DNA of 64,000 bases, from NCBI GenBank assembly GCA_023653785.1, contig JAMKCH010058368.1:110906-174905 (forward strand). Reading direction: 5' to 3'. Source of the DNA: Ophioderma brevispina (Eukaryota; Echinodermata; Ophiuroidea; Amphilepidida; Ophiodermatidae). The position numbers were made by a program, and so were the translations under genes. Shown one piece after another: positions 23,603 through 35,264 of this stretch. The notes under the pieces were generated by a model. It was not told the DNA's origin. It did no database searches and worked only from the letters and a program-made list of their open reading frames with translations. Each line of letters starts with the position of its first letter. The first letter of the stretch is position 1.

Positions 23603-24726
23603 CTTTATGAATCTACTGAAAAAATCCACCCACCACCCAACATGCCCAAACACACCCTACTTGCCCGCCTATTTTACCCAACAAACGCTATATCGCGTAT
23701 ATCATCTAGTCTATCTTGAGAGGTACCTGAACATTACTATAAAGTTTCTCGTCATCCCCTCAGATGTTTCTTCGCTGAATAATATATGCTAGTTTTCTAA
23801 TGCTAGTACTCCATCATAATCATTAGCTGCGGTATAGGATCACTTATCTATGTCCTCACGTGCTTAGTGCGGGCTCCATCACTGTTATACTTTAACGCCA
23901 TAATATTGATATGCAAAAGACACATGTTTTAGCCAACGGCCACTTTCGAAAAGTGTCAACCTGAATGTCCCAAGCTAATTCCACTCATACAGGCAAAGCT
24001 CTGTGTCTATACTATAATGCATCGCTACCTTCCTTCACTGTATTTTATATATTTTCTTGTGTATGCATGTATGCAAACTTGTGTGAGCGCGGCCGGGTCC
24101 CGGGAGAGGAGCACCGCACTACACATTTCTTCTTATTTTCGGTTCTTACCCGCGGGGTGTTCACGAAGGAAAAGGTGGTGTGAAGTCCCTCATGGCCCCC
24201 GGTTGATGCCGGCGACCGACCTTATTGCAGGCAACCGTGTCCCGTGTACTAACCCTTCGCATATGATATTACATGCGTGTGCATATCTGGGTCATATAGG
24301 GCTTTATAAATTTGTAGTATTTTTTCTTCATTAAAGAAACAAATGATGGTCACACCCGACTGGGTTTAATCATTGACGTGTTGGGCGAGTTGTGAGTTTT
24401 AAACAACGCTTGATAACCCTTAGAATCAATTTGCAAAGCAATACAACGTGAAGAGCCGCAGATAGCTAACTCTTAACGCTAATTTAAGTTCGGATTGAAT
24501 ACTTGCTGAAGCACCAACAACACTAAATTAAGATTTGAAATAACTCATGTTTGTATAAGCTTTGTATGCACGTGTAACTTTTTACGATGTTGGGTAAATG
24601 CACGCCCTATGTTATAACATCATCAAATTGGAAACATTCAACAAAAGATGTCGCTATGACATGACTTTCTTACAAACTTTGGGAAGACGTATATTGTACA
24701 CGCGTACACTCCTCTCATACACATAT
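23603..24726. other. no recognised gene
   Basis: A GC-richer patch at 24085-24245 (GAGCGCGGCCGGGTCCCGGG) stands out from AT-rich flanks and carries the 105-codon + strand frame at 24017-24334. I do not recognise it. Confidence 0.35.
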
Positions 24727-24945
24727 TCTACACACACGAACTCGCACTCGCACAAACGCACTCACACACCCACGCACAGATGCTTGCAAGCGAGTACGCA
24801 TACAAGAACGCAAATGACAATATAAATACGCACACACGCACGCGCACACACACACACACACACACATACAAGCACACATTCACACACATACGCACACGCA
24901 CTCGTGAGTGCACGCACGCACCAGTGCACGAACAAGCAACCAAAC
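24727..24945. repeat. CA/GCAC-rich microsatellite
   Basis: Imperfect CACA, CACGCA and ACGCACAC repeats with CpG interruptions. The Cys/Val-rich - strand frames here are repeat artefacts. Confidence 0.9.
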
Positions 24946-24977
24946 GCACATAAGATTGTCATGTCCAAAGCACCGCT

Positions 24978-25000
24978 GTGCTATCTACGGTAGATAACAC
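24978..25000. repeat. dispersed palindrome, CTATCTACGGTAGATAAC type
   Basis: 23 nt of dyad-symmetric sequence, differing at one central base from the copy at 18576-18598. It is isolated in otherwise unrelated DNA. Confidence 0.75.
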
Positions 25001-26927
25001 GACGTCAGAAAATTGCTAGTGGTAAAAGATTTATTATACACAAAATCTTTGCAACCACAACGCTAACTATAGTTTTCCACTTAATATAAATGGACATAAA
25101 ATAAGTAACTCTTATTGCAGATCCACGTTAGAGATTAGAACTAATTGCTGAAATATAACTGTTGCAAATAATGACCTATTAATGCTGAATTGCCTGAAAT
25201 TTGGACGACATGTTGCGGTTTACAGAGCAGCAACTCTTTGGTATTGGAGTCTCGCAGTTTTCAAGTAGGACCAGCGGGCCACTTGATCTTGACTTTGACG
25301 GCTAAGTCTACTTTTTTCCATTGAACAATGTGAGTTCTTGAATCGTGACACGCACGGAGAACAACTAAAGAGGATGTTTTCGAAACCGTGCGACTTCTCC
25401 AGTGAGCCAGGGGGACCTGACGAAGAGCAGATTGGATCACGCCGCGTGTCACACTCCCTTCGCTCATATCAAATGTACTTTCACCCCGTAGGGTCTTATA
25501 CTGCGTCCATTTATGGCATGGCCTTTGACATATTTTTCTAAAAGAAAGCTACATGTAAAATGTTCGACCCGTAAAAAGAGGTCTATATAGCCCGTGAAAA
25601 AACTGACATCTCACGCGGGCTACTATTAACCGTGCGTAGCGAAATAAGACTCGATGAGATCCCCTCGCGCGCCGCGGTGTTTGGTGGTAATGATGATGCC
25701 TTCTGGCCCAAAGCGTTGTGAGGATGACAGCATGTCAGTTTACTCTTGGTTTTTCCTGAATTGTGGAACAGATGGGGCTATAGCCGGCGGGAACACTTCA
25801 AATTGGCTACGATAAGAAGCTGATATACCTATAGCCGAGCTCAATGCAGCTATATTTTGACGAGCTGTTGTTGTATCATCACTATAGTTTTGTTGTTGAG
25901 ATGAGTCTGACGTTGTTAGTGGTTGGTGTACTGATTAGTTTCGTAATTATACTGTCAGTTTGTTCTGTGCATTAATCTTACTCTTCATAAAAGTTCATAT
26001 ACGGGCTATTTTGTTCTTTATCAGATATTATGTTGCTCTTATTTTTCCTCTCTCTTAATCCTTTTAAAGTCCTCTTAGCTAATCCATAGAGAACTGTTAG
26101 AGTAAAGAAATAATGGAATCATATGCTCTAGTGTGATGCGGGAACCCACCTTACTGGAGGATAAATTGATCCAGATCCAGATTGATCCAGAATCACTGTC
26201 TTACGGAAACATTTACGGATGAAACTCCAAAGTATATCTGAACAAATGAAAGGGTTCATTAACATGCGAATATGGACGAAACTAGATATAAATCACGTAT
26301 CAATTTGATAAGTGGGAATAAAAGTCCTATGCTATTTTCACACGCAAGTTTTACAAAATATTAATAAAAACAGCTTATCTAAAGCCAAACTTTTGGTGTA
26401 TCGCACAAGCATAAATAATTAAACGAGATTTTCATCAAATACCATCCCTCAAACAAAGTACACGTACGTATACACCAAAACAAATCCCACCATGAATAGA
26501 TGCGGAAGTATAGTCAGCTTTTTTTTCAATTCTGGTAGTTTCTGTACAGATTATATAGGCATAATTGCATTATAGTCTTCGCGTCTACTCTGTATCATGT
26601 GCCTTATTCCGTTTAACATAATAAAGCACGTGACATAAAGTAGGTGCCAACGTTATAATATAACTATGCCAGAATATGTAACACATTAAAGAGTATCATA
26701 TGAGAAGCCGTCGCAAAAGCCACTGACCTAAGACTAGGCTTGTTTGGACTCATTTGAATGCATTTTGCATGCTGATTCTGAATATGGTCATGAAATGATG
26801 AAAATCCACAATTTTGAATTTTTTAAAAAAATGTGAGAATTTGTGAACTTTAATTTAACTTAAGGAAATATAGTCGCCTGCAGCACAAAGACATAGACAT
26901 GAGTCTTCACATTGGTGCACTGTAAAA
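25001..26927. other. no recognised gene
   Basis: No recognisable exon. Locally CpG-containing sequence at 25600-25690 (CTCGCGCGCCGCGGTG) is too short for a CpG-island call. Confidence 0.35.
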
Positions 26928-26990
26928 ATGTTGTCTTAGTATATGTCTTAGCAATAGATATGTCTTCAGCAATAGAGATCAAAGAACATA
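26928..26990. mobile_element. MITE family A, half copy
   Basis: CACTGTAAAAATGTTGTCTT followed by ATGTCTTAGCAATAGATATG and TCTTCAGCAATAGA matches the left end of family A. No matching right end is seen; a SINE tail begins about 35 bp further on, so the element may have been cut by that insertion. Confidence 0.55.
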
Positions 26991-27024
26991 GAACTTGAAC
27001 AATGAAAACAAAAGTGATTTTGCC

Positions 27025-27282
27025 TATTATTATTATTACGTCGCCATCAGGAAATCGCTTCAGGTGCCGTTGCTGGCCAAGTTCAAGCGCACACATCCCT
27101 ATCAGCACTTAGATTGAATTATTTCCCATAACATGACAGCTTCCAGATTTCGCTTGGGTCGACGAGGCACTGATTGAGTGCCCAGGGACCCATGGCCAGG
27201 GCGGGGCTCGAACTCACGATTTTAACGCTCTAATGATCACGAGTCCTGCACTTTTCCACTGGACCACACGTGCTCCCAAGAC
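27025..27282 (-). mobile_element. tRNA-derived SINE
   Basis: On the - strand, the 5' head begins near 27280 and contains an A-box-like TGGTCCAGTGG (27256-27266) and a B-box-like GAGTTCGAGCC (27205-27215), about 40 bp apart as in a tRNA promoter for RNA polymerase III. A body of about 165 bp follows and ends in an (ATA/TAA)n tail at 27025-27039. The head does not fold as a complete tRNA by eye, so this is a SINE or tRNA pseudogene and not a functional tRNA gene. No clear target-site duplication. Confidence 0.75.
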
Positions 27283-27381
27283 ACCATTGTTGGCCCCCAC
27301 AACCATGTTGTGGAGGGCCTCATGCAGATGGATGGATGACTGCCTGGATGCCTGCCTGCCTGCCCGGATGCCTGGATGGCC

Positions 27382-27830
27382 AACAAAATTCATTAATCCA
27401 TTAATCTCCATGGATTAATGAATGCTAAACCGATTAGTCAATGAACTTCTAACGTGGCGCGGTGATACATAATGAGATAATTATACTTTCTGGACAAGTT
27501 ATGAATAGTAATGAGCTCATTTGTATATTTTCCCATATTTCAACAAAATCATTAATCCATTCTACAAACTAAACCGATTAGTTTGTTAACTTCTAACGTG
27601 GCAGGGTGATAGAACATGATGGGGTCATATGCTGTATACTTTTTGAACAAATAATATTAATGACCTCATTTGCATATTTTCCAAAAACAATCATTAAATC
27701 ACTCTACAGACTAAACCGATTAGCCTGTGAACTTCTAATATGGCACGGTAATAGAATATGATGAGGTCATGTACTGTATACTTTTTGTACAGGTTATGAG
27801 CTATAAGCTAAATAAATATGGTGTCAGGGG
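27382..27830 (+). repeat. three-copy ~150-bp tandem repeat
   Basis: Three units start near 27382, 27541 and 27686. Each contains CATTAATCCAT or a variant, then CTAAACCGATTAG, GAACTTCTAACGTGGC, GGTGATA..ATGATG and GCATATTTTCC or variants. Copies 2 and 3 are the most alike. The array ends where the LINE coding sequence begins. Confidence 0.85.
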
Positions 27831-29335
27831 CGTTGCTAATGATTGGATCAGAATTACCTATAAACTAATAGAAAGCAACGTGTTTTGGAATTAATGGTAC
27901 CTTTTCTGAACCAGCTTTCATCACTTGCGGAGTTTCCTCAAGCTCAATTTTAGGCACTTTTATTTCTTTTCTCATATAAACGACCTCCCACTGTGTTCTA
28001 ATATACCTCAATTTTATTTTGTTTTCTCTGATGATACAAATATACGTTTTTCCCACCTGGAGCCTAATTACTGAACAAATACTAAATAAATGAACTTTTT
28101 TTTTAAAGCTATTTCTAATGGTTCAACAAACAAATTACATTGCTGTTAAAAAAATATTATATGATTTTTAAAAAATAAACACAGTAATAAACCGGACATT
28201 GAAGTTGGACATAAAAATTAGCAACACTCTATCCAACAAGTTCAAACTACTAAATTCCTTGTATTCTTATTGACCATAACCTGTCATGGATTTCTCCTAC
28301 CAAACACGTTTTCCTCCAAAATTATCTCCAAAATATAAATAGAATATTCGTAAACTTAGACCATATCTTCCACAAAATCTCTTTTTAACCCTGAATAATT
28401 GTCTTATATTACCGTACATTTCATATGGTTCTATGGCTGGGGCTGAACGCCTAACACAGTGGTTTATATTTTCACTTTGCCTCCTACTATCCTCCAAAAA
28501 CGAGCCACAGAACTGCACAACTCCCTGTGGTTGGCCCATACAGATCCCCGTTTTCATTCTTTTAAAACCTTGAAAGTCCAAGATATTTATAGGCTCCAAC
28601 TTGCTACTTTTTGTACCAATTAAACCATAAATTAACTTCCAAACGACTTATTTGATGAAGATGTCTTTAACTTTCATTCCCACTCCACACATCATTCTCA
28701 CCCAGGAATGCTGATATTCGCCATATAAAAATGTTCAAACACTGTCCTGGCAAATAATACAACTTAAACATCCAAGGTCCCTTGTCTTGGTCTAACTTGC
28801 ACCCACCTAAAAACCTCCCCCTACATCAATCTCATTCAAACAACAATAAAAAAATATCTTCTCAGTTCATATAGTGCTGTCGTAAATTCTTAATTCTTTG
28901 TTTTCCTTTCCCTTTTCTTTCTACTGTTTCAACTTCTTCCGCTTTTTCTCCCTTTATCTAATAGTCGGATTGTTCGTACTGTTTTTCGTTAAGGTGCTGT
29001 GTTCCTTGCTTGTTTTTGTTGCTTAGTTCACATGTGTATTTTAAAGAGTTCATTGCACCCCACGCTCTGCGTTTATTAGAGCCAGTGACCTCGTTCAAAA
29101 CCACTTGGTATGAGCAGTGATAATTATTATAGATATTATATATAGTAAGACCTTATATATTTGGCTATACATTATCACTGTCTTAATTATTTGAATTCCA
29201 TTCATATTGATTATCATCATTTTATATAACATAATAAATATCACATTTATCTTTCATATTGTAATCATTCTTTATAATATTTAAAACTGTATTTTGCTGT
29301 ATTTTGTATGAACAAATAAATATTGATTGATTTGT
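27822..29335 (+). mobile_element. 5'-truncated CR1/L2-like LINE, RT C-terminal half and 3' end
   Basis: Conceptual translation across several frameshifts and stops gives reverse-transcriptase blocks in the right order: GVANDW; GTFSEPAFITCGV followed by a decayed QGSILGPLLF block (27894-27960); INDLPLCSN; the catalytic [Y/F]ADDT box as SDDTNI (28027-28044); FLGVLIDHNLSW (about 28260-28300); then a C-terminal region ending KKYLLSSY near 28870. The EN domain and RT N-terminus are missing, the usual 5' truncation of target-primed reverse transcription. The 3' end is AATAAATATTGATTGATT, a CR1/L2-style tail. Inactive. Confidence 0.85.
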
Positions 29336-29337
29336 TC

Positions 29338-32300
29338 GTTTTTCGTGCAAGTCCAAATCACAGTGGAGATCCGTCTTTAAACAACTGATATTTTGCATCA
29401 TCCAGGTTGATCATGCTTGGAATTCCTCTTGGGGACTATAGACCTCACAGTCACTATGATGTGGCTAATTGTTTGTGGCTCTCCACAAACTCCTCCATCC
29501 CCCCCCTCCCCATAATCCATATCATCCCCTATCCAATCGCAGTTTGGAGAAGGTTCTACTCCGATCCCTTGTGAGGAAAGTTCTTGTACGACCAACGCCA
29601 GTTCTTTGTCTGTTGAGGTTGACCCATGCTTTCCTATCAAGGGTTCACAGTCCCTTTGGCTTGCTAGATGTGCTGTCCACAACTGCTTTAGGTTCAAAGT
29701 CGAGGATGACCATTCTCAATACCATCTGTCATTGATTCCAGGATGATCGTAGGGATCCTGTACCTGCAGTGTCATGGATTGGGTAAGAAAGTGATTCCGT
29801 GGAATTCTCTGATCCTCAAAGGTTTGGTGGTGGGATTAGGTTTAACCAGGTTTCATCACATTTCTTGGCGGGCTTGATCGTCTGAAGGTTCCTCCTAAGG
29901 TTTGCAGAGCTATGCCAGACAGAATTGGAAGGTATTCTCTACAGGCGTGTCCCCCCCCCCCCCGCCCAAAAGGCAACCTAACAAGTCTCATTGCATCATC
30001 AGAACGACATCAATCTGTGTAATGTACTCTGTGACTCCTACTGGTGCAGCGTATTCGGCGGTGGCGTATGCCAGGCAACATTGATGTTATGTAAGGGTTC
30101 ACCGGATGTCAACCCCATCCATGTTCCTTCCGCCTTCTGAGGAGGTTGACTCGAGACTGCGTCTTGGCAGCAACTGCCCTGGTGTATTGATTGAAAGTAA
30201 GCGGTTGCCTCCATTGTGACCCAAGGTACTCGGTGTGGGTCATTTGACAGTTTTTCTCCATCTAGAGTGATGTTTTAGTTCGCTTTTGCGCATTCGATTT
30301 GCAGGTGGAAAAGCAGAGCTACGGTCTTGGGTTTGTGATTTGCAAGTGCCATCGGTGAACGAATTGGCTTACTGTGATGAGGTCTTTCTGCAACACTGTT
30401 TCTAAGGACTCAAAGCAATCAGCAGCTTTTCCAAGTGCCGTGTCGTCCTGCGTAGGGATACTGCGAACAATCTCCCCCTGGCACACCTGAGACGTAGATG
30501 TTGAAGAGACGGGGTGCCAGGGGGAACAGAACCTTGTGGGACACCATACCGAAGTTTGCGCTTTCTACTGCGCTGCCCATTCGATGTCTCCAGGACGAAA
30601 GATCTGTCTTGGTTGAGAAGATAATGAACGTGACAAGCTTGACATCAGGGAAGATTTTTGAGTAGCTTGAGGTAAGACCCCCTCGGTGCCAGACTGTATC
30701 GTACGGAGCAGTTAGGTCAATGAAAACTGCTCCAAACTTCTTCTTGCCGTCTTCTGGAGGCTGTCTCGATGTCATTAACTAGTCTTGCTATCTGATCATT
30801 TGTTGATTTACCTCTTCGAATTCCAGCTTGGTTGCGGGGTAATTTTCCTCGACCGTATATTGATCCTGCCGATCTCAGCGCTTCAAGCGCTTCTAGATGT
30901 GATATAGTAGGAATGGGTCTGTAACTCTTGGTCATTTTGGCTGGTTCTTCATTGGGCTTCAGGATTGCCATGACCTTTGAATCCTTCCATCTGATGAATA
31001 GTTCGTTCCCAATGCAAGAAAGGAAGAGTGGGAGCCATCGCACAGCTTGGGGTGCCATATTCTTCAAGAATTTCGTATGGATGTTGTCATTGCAGGAGCT
31101 TTCCCATTCTTGAAACTTTGATTGCTTCCGGTGATCTCATCGTAGGGTGAATGGTTGGGACCTGGGGCTTGACGGTGGAGAAGGTTTGATGAAGCTGTTT
31201 TATCTCTGCATTAACAGCACGAGAGGGGGCCCCCGCCCGTGGAGTGTGGTTGCCACTTTCCATTGTTGACATTACTGAAGCGATGGAGTTTGCAGAGACA
31301 GGACACTGCTTAGCTGGACAGCTACTCCCGGTGGACGGGTTGATGGTGTTTCCAGCCTTGCCGTCTTGAGGTGGATAAAGTTGATATTGATATCTCCGCC
31401 TCCTCCCATCTGGTGCGTCATTTGGCCAGCAATCCAGTAGCTGGTTGCCCTTTGCTATTCTCTCGTATCGCAGCTTGGTATTACATCGCTTGGTATAACT
31501 CGTCGCATGTCCTTGTCCCAACAGGGGGGGTGTAGGGATTCTTCGCCTCTTGGAATGGAATGTTTTCGCTGCTTGAATGGAGCATGGAGCAGAAGTCAGA
31601 ATAATTCATGTTGTGTTAGAATGAAGCCGGGTCGGGCAAAACAAAAAAAAAAAAAAAGCGTGGATGGATACAGTTCGCGGTGAGGTTGTTTGAACTTGAC
31701 TCAGTTGGCTTTCCTGAATTCCATCTCTTTCTGTATAGAGACTGGAGATCGTGACCTTGATGTCACTGGTGACTAAGATAGGGCAATGACTTGATCTAGG
31801 GAATCTAGGGAGGACCGTTCTGGAGCAGCGGTATCGGATGTCGCTGGGCCTGTTGACAGTCGGGACGGTCGCATGTCCCGGGACTGCTTGAATAGAAGGT
31901 AGGTGGATCCTCCTATAACAGCAGTTGGAGGTCTTGGGCTTCATCCATTCAATAGCCGCTTTGCCATTCTTTTCAAGTGTTGGAATATCCCCATGCTGTA
32001 TTTCTACAGTTTTAATCTCCGCAGCGAAGGAGCTCCGCTGAACTACTGTAAGGGAGTTGAAGTCTGCCTCATCTGGTGGTGGCTTATAGATGTTGGTGAA
32101 TAGGGTTCCAATGCTTCAATGTTATCCACACTGGATCGGCGAATTAATTGAAGATTGGCATGGTTGATCTCACCTTGATGCCTTGCTCACAATAGGAAGC
32201 GATCCCATCTTGTTGTGCGGAATGAATCAAATAAGGTCAAAACCTTCGATTTGCAGCTTCTCTCAGATTCGCAGTGAGTTTTCTTGGAGGAGGATGATTC

Positions 32301-32402
32301 ATCACTCCGTCCTCCCTGGAGAGCTGTAAGTTGATGTCACGCTTAGCATGGGGTGAGACCCTCAATGTTCAGCTGCAGGATACAAACTTTGGTGCTTGCC
32401 AT
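29338..32402 (-). mobile_element. decayed Jockey-like LINE, EN-RT-C-terminal domains present
   Basis: Read on the - strand. A start at 32402 opens an APE-type endonuclease with LQLNIEGLT, then IYKPPPDEADFN. Further on, FPRSSHCPILV (about 31780-31800) stands where the EN SDHRPV box belongs. RT blocks follow: KVMAILKPNEEPAKMTKSYR and NQAGIRRGKSTNDQ (31067-30717); AVFIDLTAPYDTVWHRG (about 30725-30670); LAPRLFNIYVSGVP; TQDDTALG for YADDTALG (30436-30447 encodes the DDT part). The C-terminal frame at 29697-29398 includes QTISHIIVT. Many frameshifts and stops make it inactive. A (T)15 tract at 31640-31660 reads as poly-Phe. A 3' fragment of the same family is at 63592-63850. Confidence 0.88.
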
Positions 32403-32439
32403 AAGGACATTCCTCTGGGAGTAGCTCAGCCGCCTAGAA

Positions 32440-32622
32440 TTGAGGGTAGGTCTTCAAGATGTTCACTGTGGTTGTTTTAAAAACACTATGTTTGGACTTA
32501 AGTTGTTTAATCAGTTAGCCACATCAGGTGATGTGACATTAACAGGGCAGCCGCTAGAAGGCTTACCCAAGGACCATTATAGCAAGTACTCTGAAGAGCC
32601 ATCAGCTTGCCTCCAGTCTTGA
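32440..32622 (+). other. possible coding fragment (60 codons), unassigned
   Basis: A + strand frame whose second half (LKLFNQLATSGDVTLTGQPL onward, ending ACLQS before a stop) has balanced composition and looks more like protein than its surroundings. An AG precedes it, but the upstream sequence belongs to the LINE 5' region on the other strand. I recognise no family. It could be a terminal exon, part of a decayed element, or chance. Confidence 0.2.
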
Positions 32623-32651
32623 TTTGGTTATATCACTTATACCCTAGCTAC

Positions 32652-32745
32652 CTGTGTTCCGTTATATGGAGAAGACCAGACAAAGCTGCACCTACAACAA
32701 ACATAGCCACCATCTCTTGGCATATGGACCAGTCAACACCATAAC
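32652..32745 (-). other. candidate internal exon, 94 nt
   Basis: On the - strand a pyrimidine-rich TTTTTGCCCTTCTAG acceptor precedes 94 nt with a single open phase, closed by CACAG/GTAGCT, a reasonable donor. The open phase includes MVAMFVVGAALSGLLHI, which has the character of a membrane helix, with a preceding VDWSICQE and a following TEH. Length and borders are typical of an internal metazoan exon. No adjacent exon was recognised and the family is unknown, so this could be chance. Confidence 0.3.
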
Positions 32746-32759
32746 CTAGAAGGGCAAAA

Positions 32760-33980
32760 ATAATGTACAATGTATTAATCTCTCTTCAATCATAATCAAG
32801 GGTAGCATGAAGTTTACTATTTGGACATAACTTAAGGCTGACTTAGAGATTTCCTTCCCGAAATTTCAAACAAATCAAAGTTTTTTGGCATAACATAAGG
32901 CCTGTCCACATACTATCACTGTGTGAAATAAACTAAGCTCAATCGAGTCCTTCATATAGAAATCCACAACTTTGTTCTAAATTTCCGATACGGAATTTTT
33001 GTAATTTAACATGGGGGGTATCCTATGGTCCGTTATACTGGTGGGCATAACTGTTTACTGCATAAAAACAGAAGTCCAATTCATTCTAACTTTGGAATTA
33101 AGCATTTTAGTGACTTCTTTAGTTCAAGATGACTATTTTATAATTACTACAACAAAATAATTATATTTCAAAATCTCTGCGTCAGCCTTTAATAGTAGTC
33201 CAACAATAAGAGGTTCAACGAGCTTGTCTTGTCGGATGATTGATATTAGTGTCCTAAGAAAGCGAGCAAATAATTTAAAATATCCAAGTCCAGAGATTAT
33301 TTGGTCCTATAAGTGCTGTGCACAGTTTTGAGTTTGTAGGGTATCAACACATACCAATACCACCGAAGTGGTGGGGGAGCATGGAGACAAACTTGAAAGG
33401 TCCATGTATGTATCTCTATGTTGTGTACTCCATGTGTTTTGCCATGTTGTCTTTAATTTTCTCCTTTCTTTCTTACCATGCTTGCCTTTTGGGTTTGATT
33501 GCCAAGGTATCTTCATTCCCCCCTTTTTTTTTCTTTTAAAGAGCACAATGATAATTTCCGGAAGTGCGCCCCAAATTTTTTTTGTACAAAACCGGGATGT
33601 TGCATATTTAGAATGCTTACCAATGGAGTAAATCACACATGAAGTGCTTAAGCCGGAAATGCCGTCTTTAAAAGATGATTTAGTATTTTCTGTCATGCAC
33701 GACAGAAAATCAAAGCGTGCTTCTCTATGGAGGCCTATTAAAGTGAGTGAGTATTAAGATTTAACGACAATTCAACACAAATGTGTCATATCGTGTCTTT
33801 AAGGTAAAAAACATCTAACCTTTAAATACAAAATCTTTTTGAAACATACACCATAGTAAATTCTAATCACAACATTTTTAAAAAGATAACAATATTTAAA
33901 CAGATCAGCCTCCTTCAGGTAATTTATCACCTGAAGAGGCCTAATATCTAAAAGACGCAATATTAAAACTACATTTCAAT
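32760..33980. other. no recognised gene
   Basis: The - strand frame at 33307-33696 (129 codons) has no recognised motif. It crosses a (T)n/(A)n tract near 33520-33540 and includes Lys-rich stretches from A-rich sequence. Palindromic ATTTTCTGTCATGCACGACAGAAAAT at 33686-33711 is a short hairpin. Confidence 0.35.
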
Positions 33981-33984
33981 TTGA

Positions 33985-34215
33985 ATTACAACAATTGTAA
34001 ATAGATACATATCATACACTAATGAACCAGATGCATCACCCATCCATGTATAAAATAAGATAACCCAATTGAATACAACAATTCACATAAAAAAACACAG
34101 CTTCACAAGATACACTGATCAATTCCAAATTATAATTACTGTATACACATCATACACTGATGACAAAGTTCATCACCCATCCATGTATCAGAAAAAATTC
34201 AACTACAAATACTAA
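33985..34215 (+). repeat. ~137-bp repeat, two diverged copies
   Basis: CATCATACACT(A/G)ATGA...CATCACCCATCCATGTAT occurs at about 34010-34060 and again 137 bp downstream. A related CATCCATGTATCA phrase recurs near 56845. Confidence 0.6.
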
Positions 34216-34319
34216 TAATCACATCAGATCCCCTTAAAAAACAAGATAAATCAATACAATATTGAAACATTAAGGCAATATTTTACAGTTTAAATAGATG
34301 GTCTTATATACACAGCAAG

Positions 34320-35020
34320 ATTCCTACTCACGGTGTAACCCAGAGCTTAGGCTACTCCATGTGTACTCTTAGCTCTACTTCAAGGGTACCCCCTTGATGC
34401 ATTATTGATGCAGTACCTTCAACTAAGTACTTCCGAAGATCACAAATCACTGGGTAGATAACAGCTATGTTTACTTAGCAGTACCCATCCTATAGTGTAC
34501 TCTGCAGTTGCCTGCTAGGTGACTGACAGCTACCGATGTAAGCCACCAGTAGTGGAGTACCTTTGCAGCTACTCCATGGGAGTACCTTCACAGGTACTAT
34601 CCTACTGGCTGCCTAGTAGGCAGCACTTTGGACAATAGAGGGCGCCAAACATTCCATTGCTGTTTACGACTTTCTGATCATTTTCAAGCTTAGTAACATC
34701 TATATTTGAGTTGAGCATCACCAAAAACCCCTAAAAATGACATTTTGTGTAAAACCATATAACATATGTGACCAAAATGTTAATGAATAAAATTACTAAA
34801 ATAATCATACAGAGCTCAAAGCTCATTTGCATGGGAGTACCCATGCATGTACTCACGCAGGGTGGGACTAGTGGTTTTAGCTACTGCATGTGTACCTAGG
34901 TTGATGATTACCCCCACTTTTGCGGCCGGCGATGTGGTACCCATGCGGGTGGGTACTCTGTGGATACTTAACAATTACTTCAAAGGTACTCCCATGAAGA
35001 AATTGGTTGTGTATGTACAT
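34320..35020. repeat. region of many GTACTCC/GGAGTACC inverted words
   Basis: Short complementary words (GGGAGTACC, GGTACTCCC, CCATGGGAGTACC, GTAGGCAGC/GCTGCCTAC) recur at least ten times, giving many potential small hairpins. There may be two related blocks (34320-34640 and 34825-35010). This looks like a decayed fold-back or palindromic repeat; no unit boundary is clear. Confidence 0.5.
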
Positions 35021-35264
35021 ATGTAATTGATAAATGGTATGTTTTATGTTAAAGGGGGATGGCCCGATTTAAGGATATGAAGTTTTCATCTTGATAGATT
35101 GGCCTTCACCCAAAACCCCATCTGTAAAGTTTCGCGCCGATATTTCAATCCGTTTTGCCGTTGAGCTAAAAACGTGATTTTGTAAGCCCCATAGAGTACT
35201 TTGTAAAATTAATATTGGTCGACCAAAATGGGGCACATTTTCGCTCATAACTTCCAAACCAAAT

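Noticed and set aside
27382..27830. Regularly spaced repeats resembling a CRISPR array
   Set aside because: Units are about 150 bp, diverged and few, in clearly eukaryotic DNA; this is a minisatellite.
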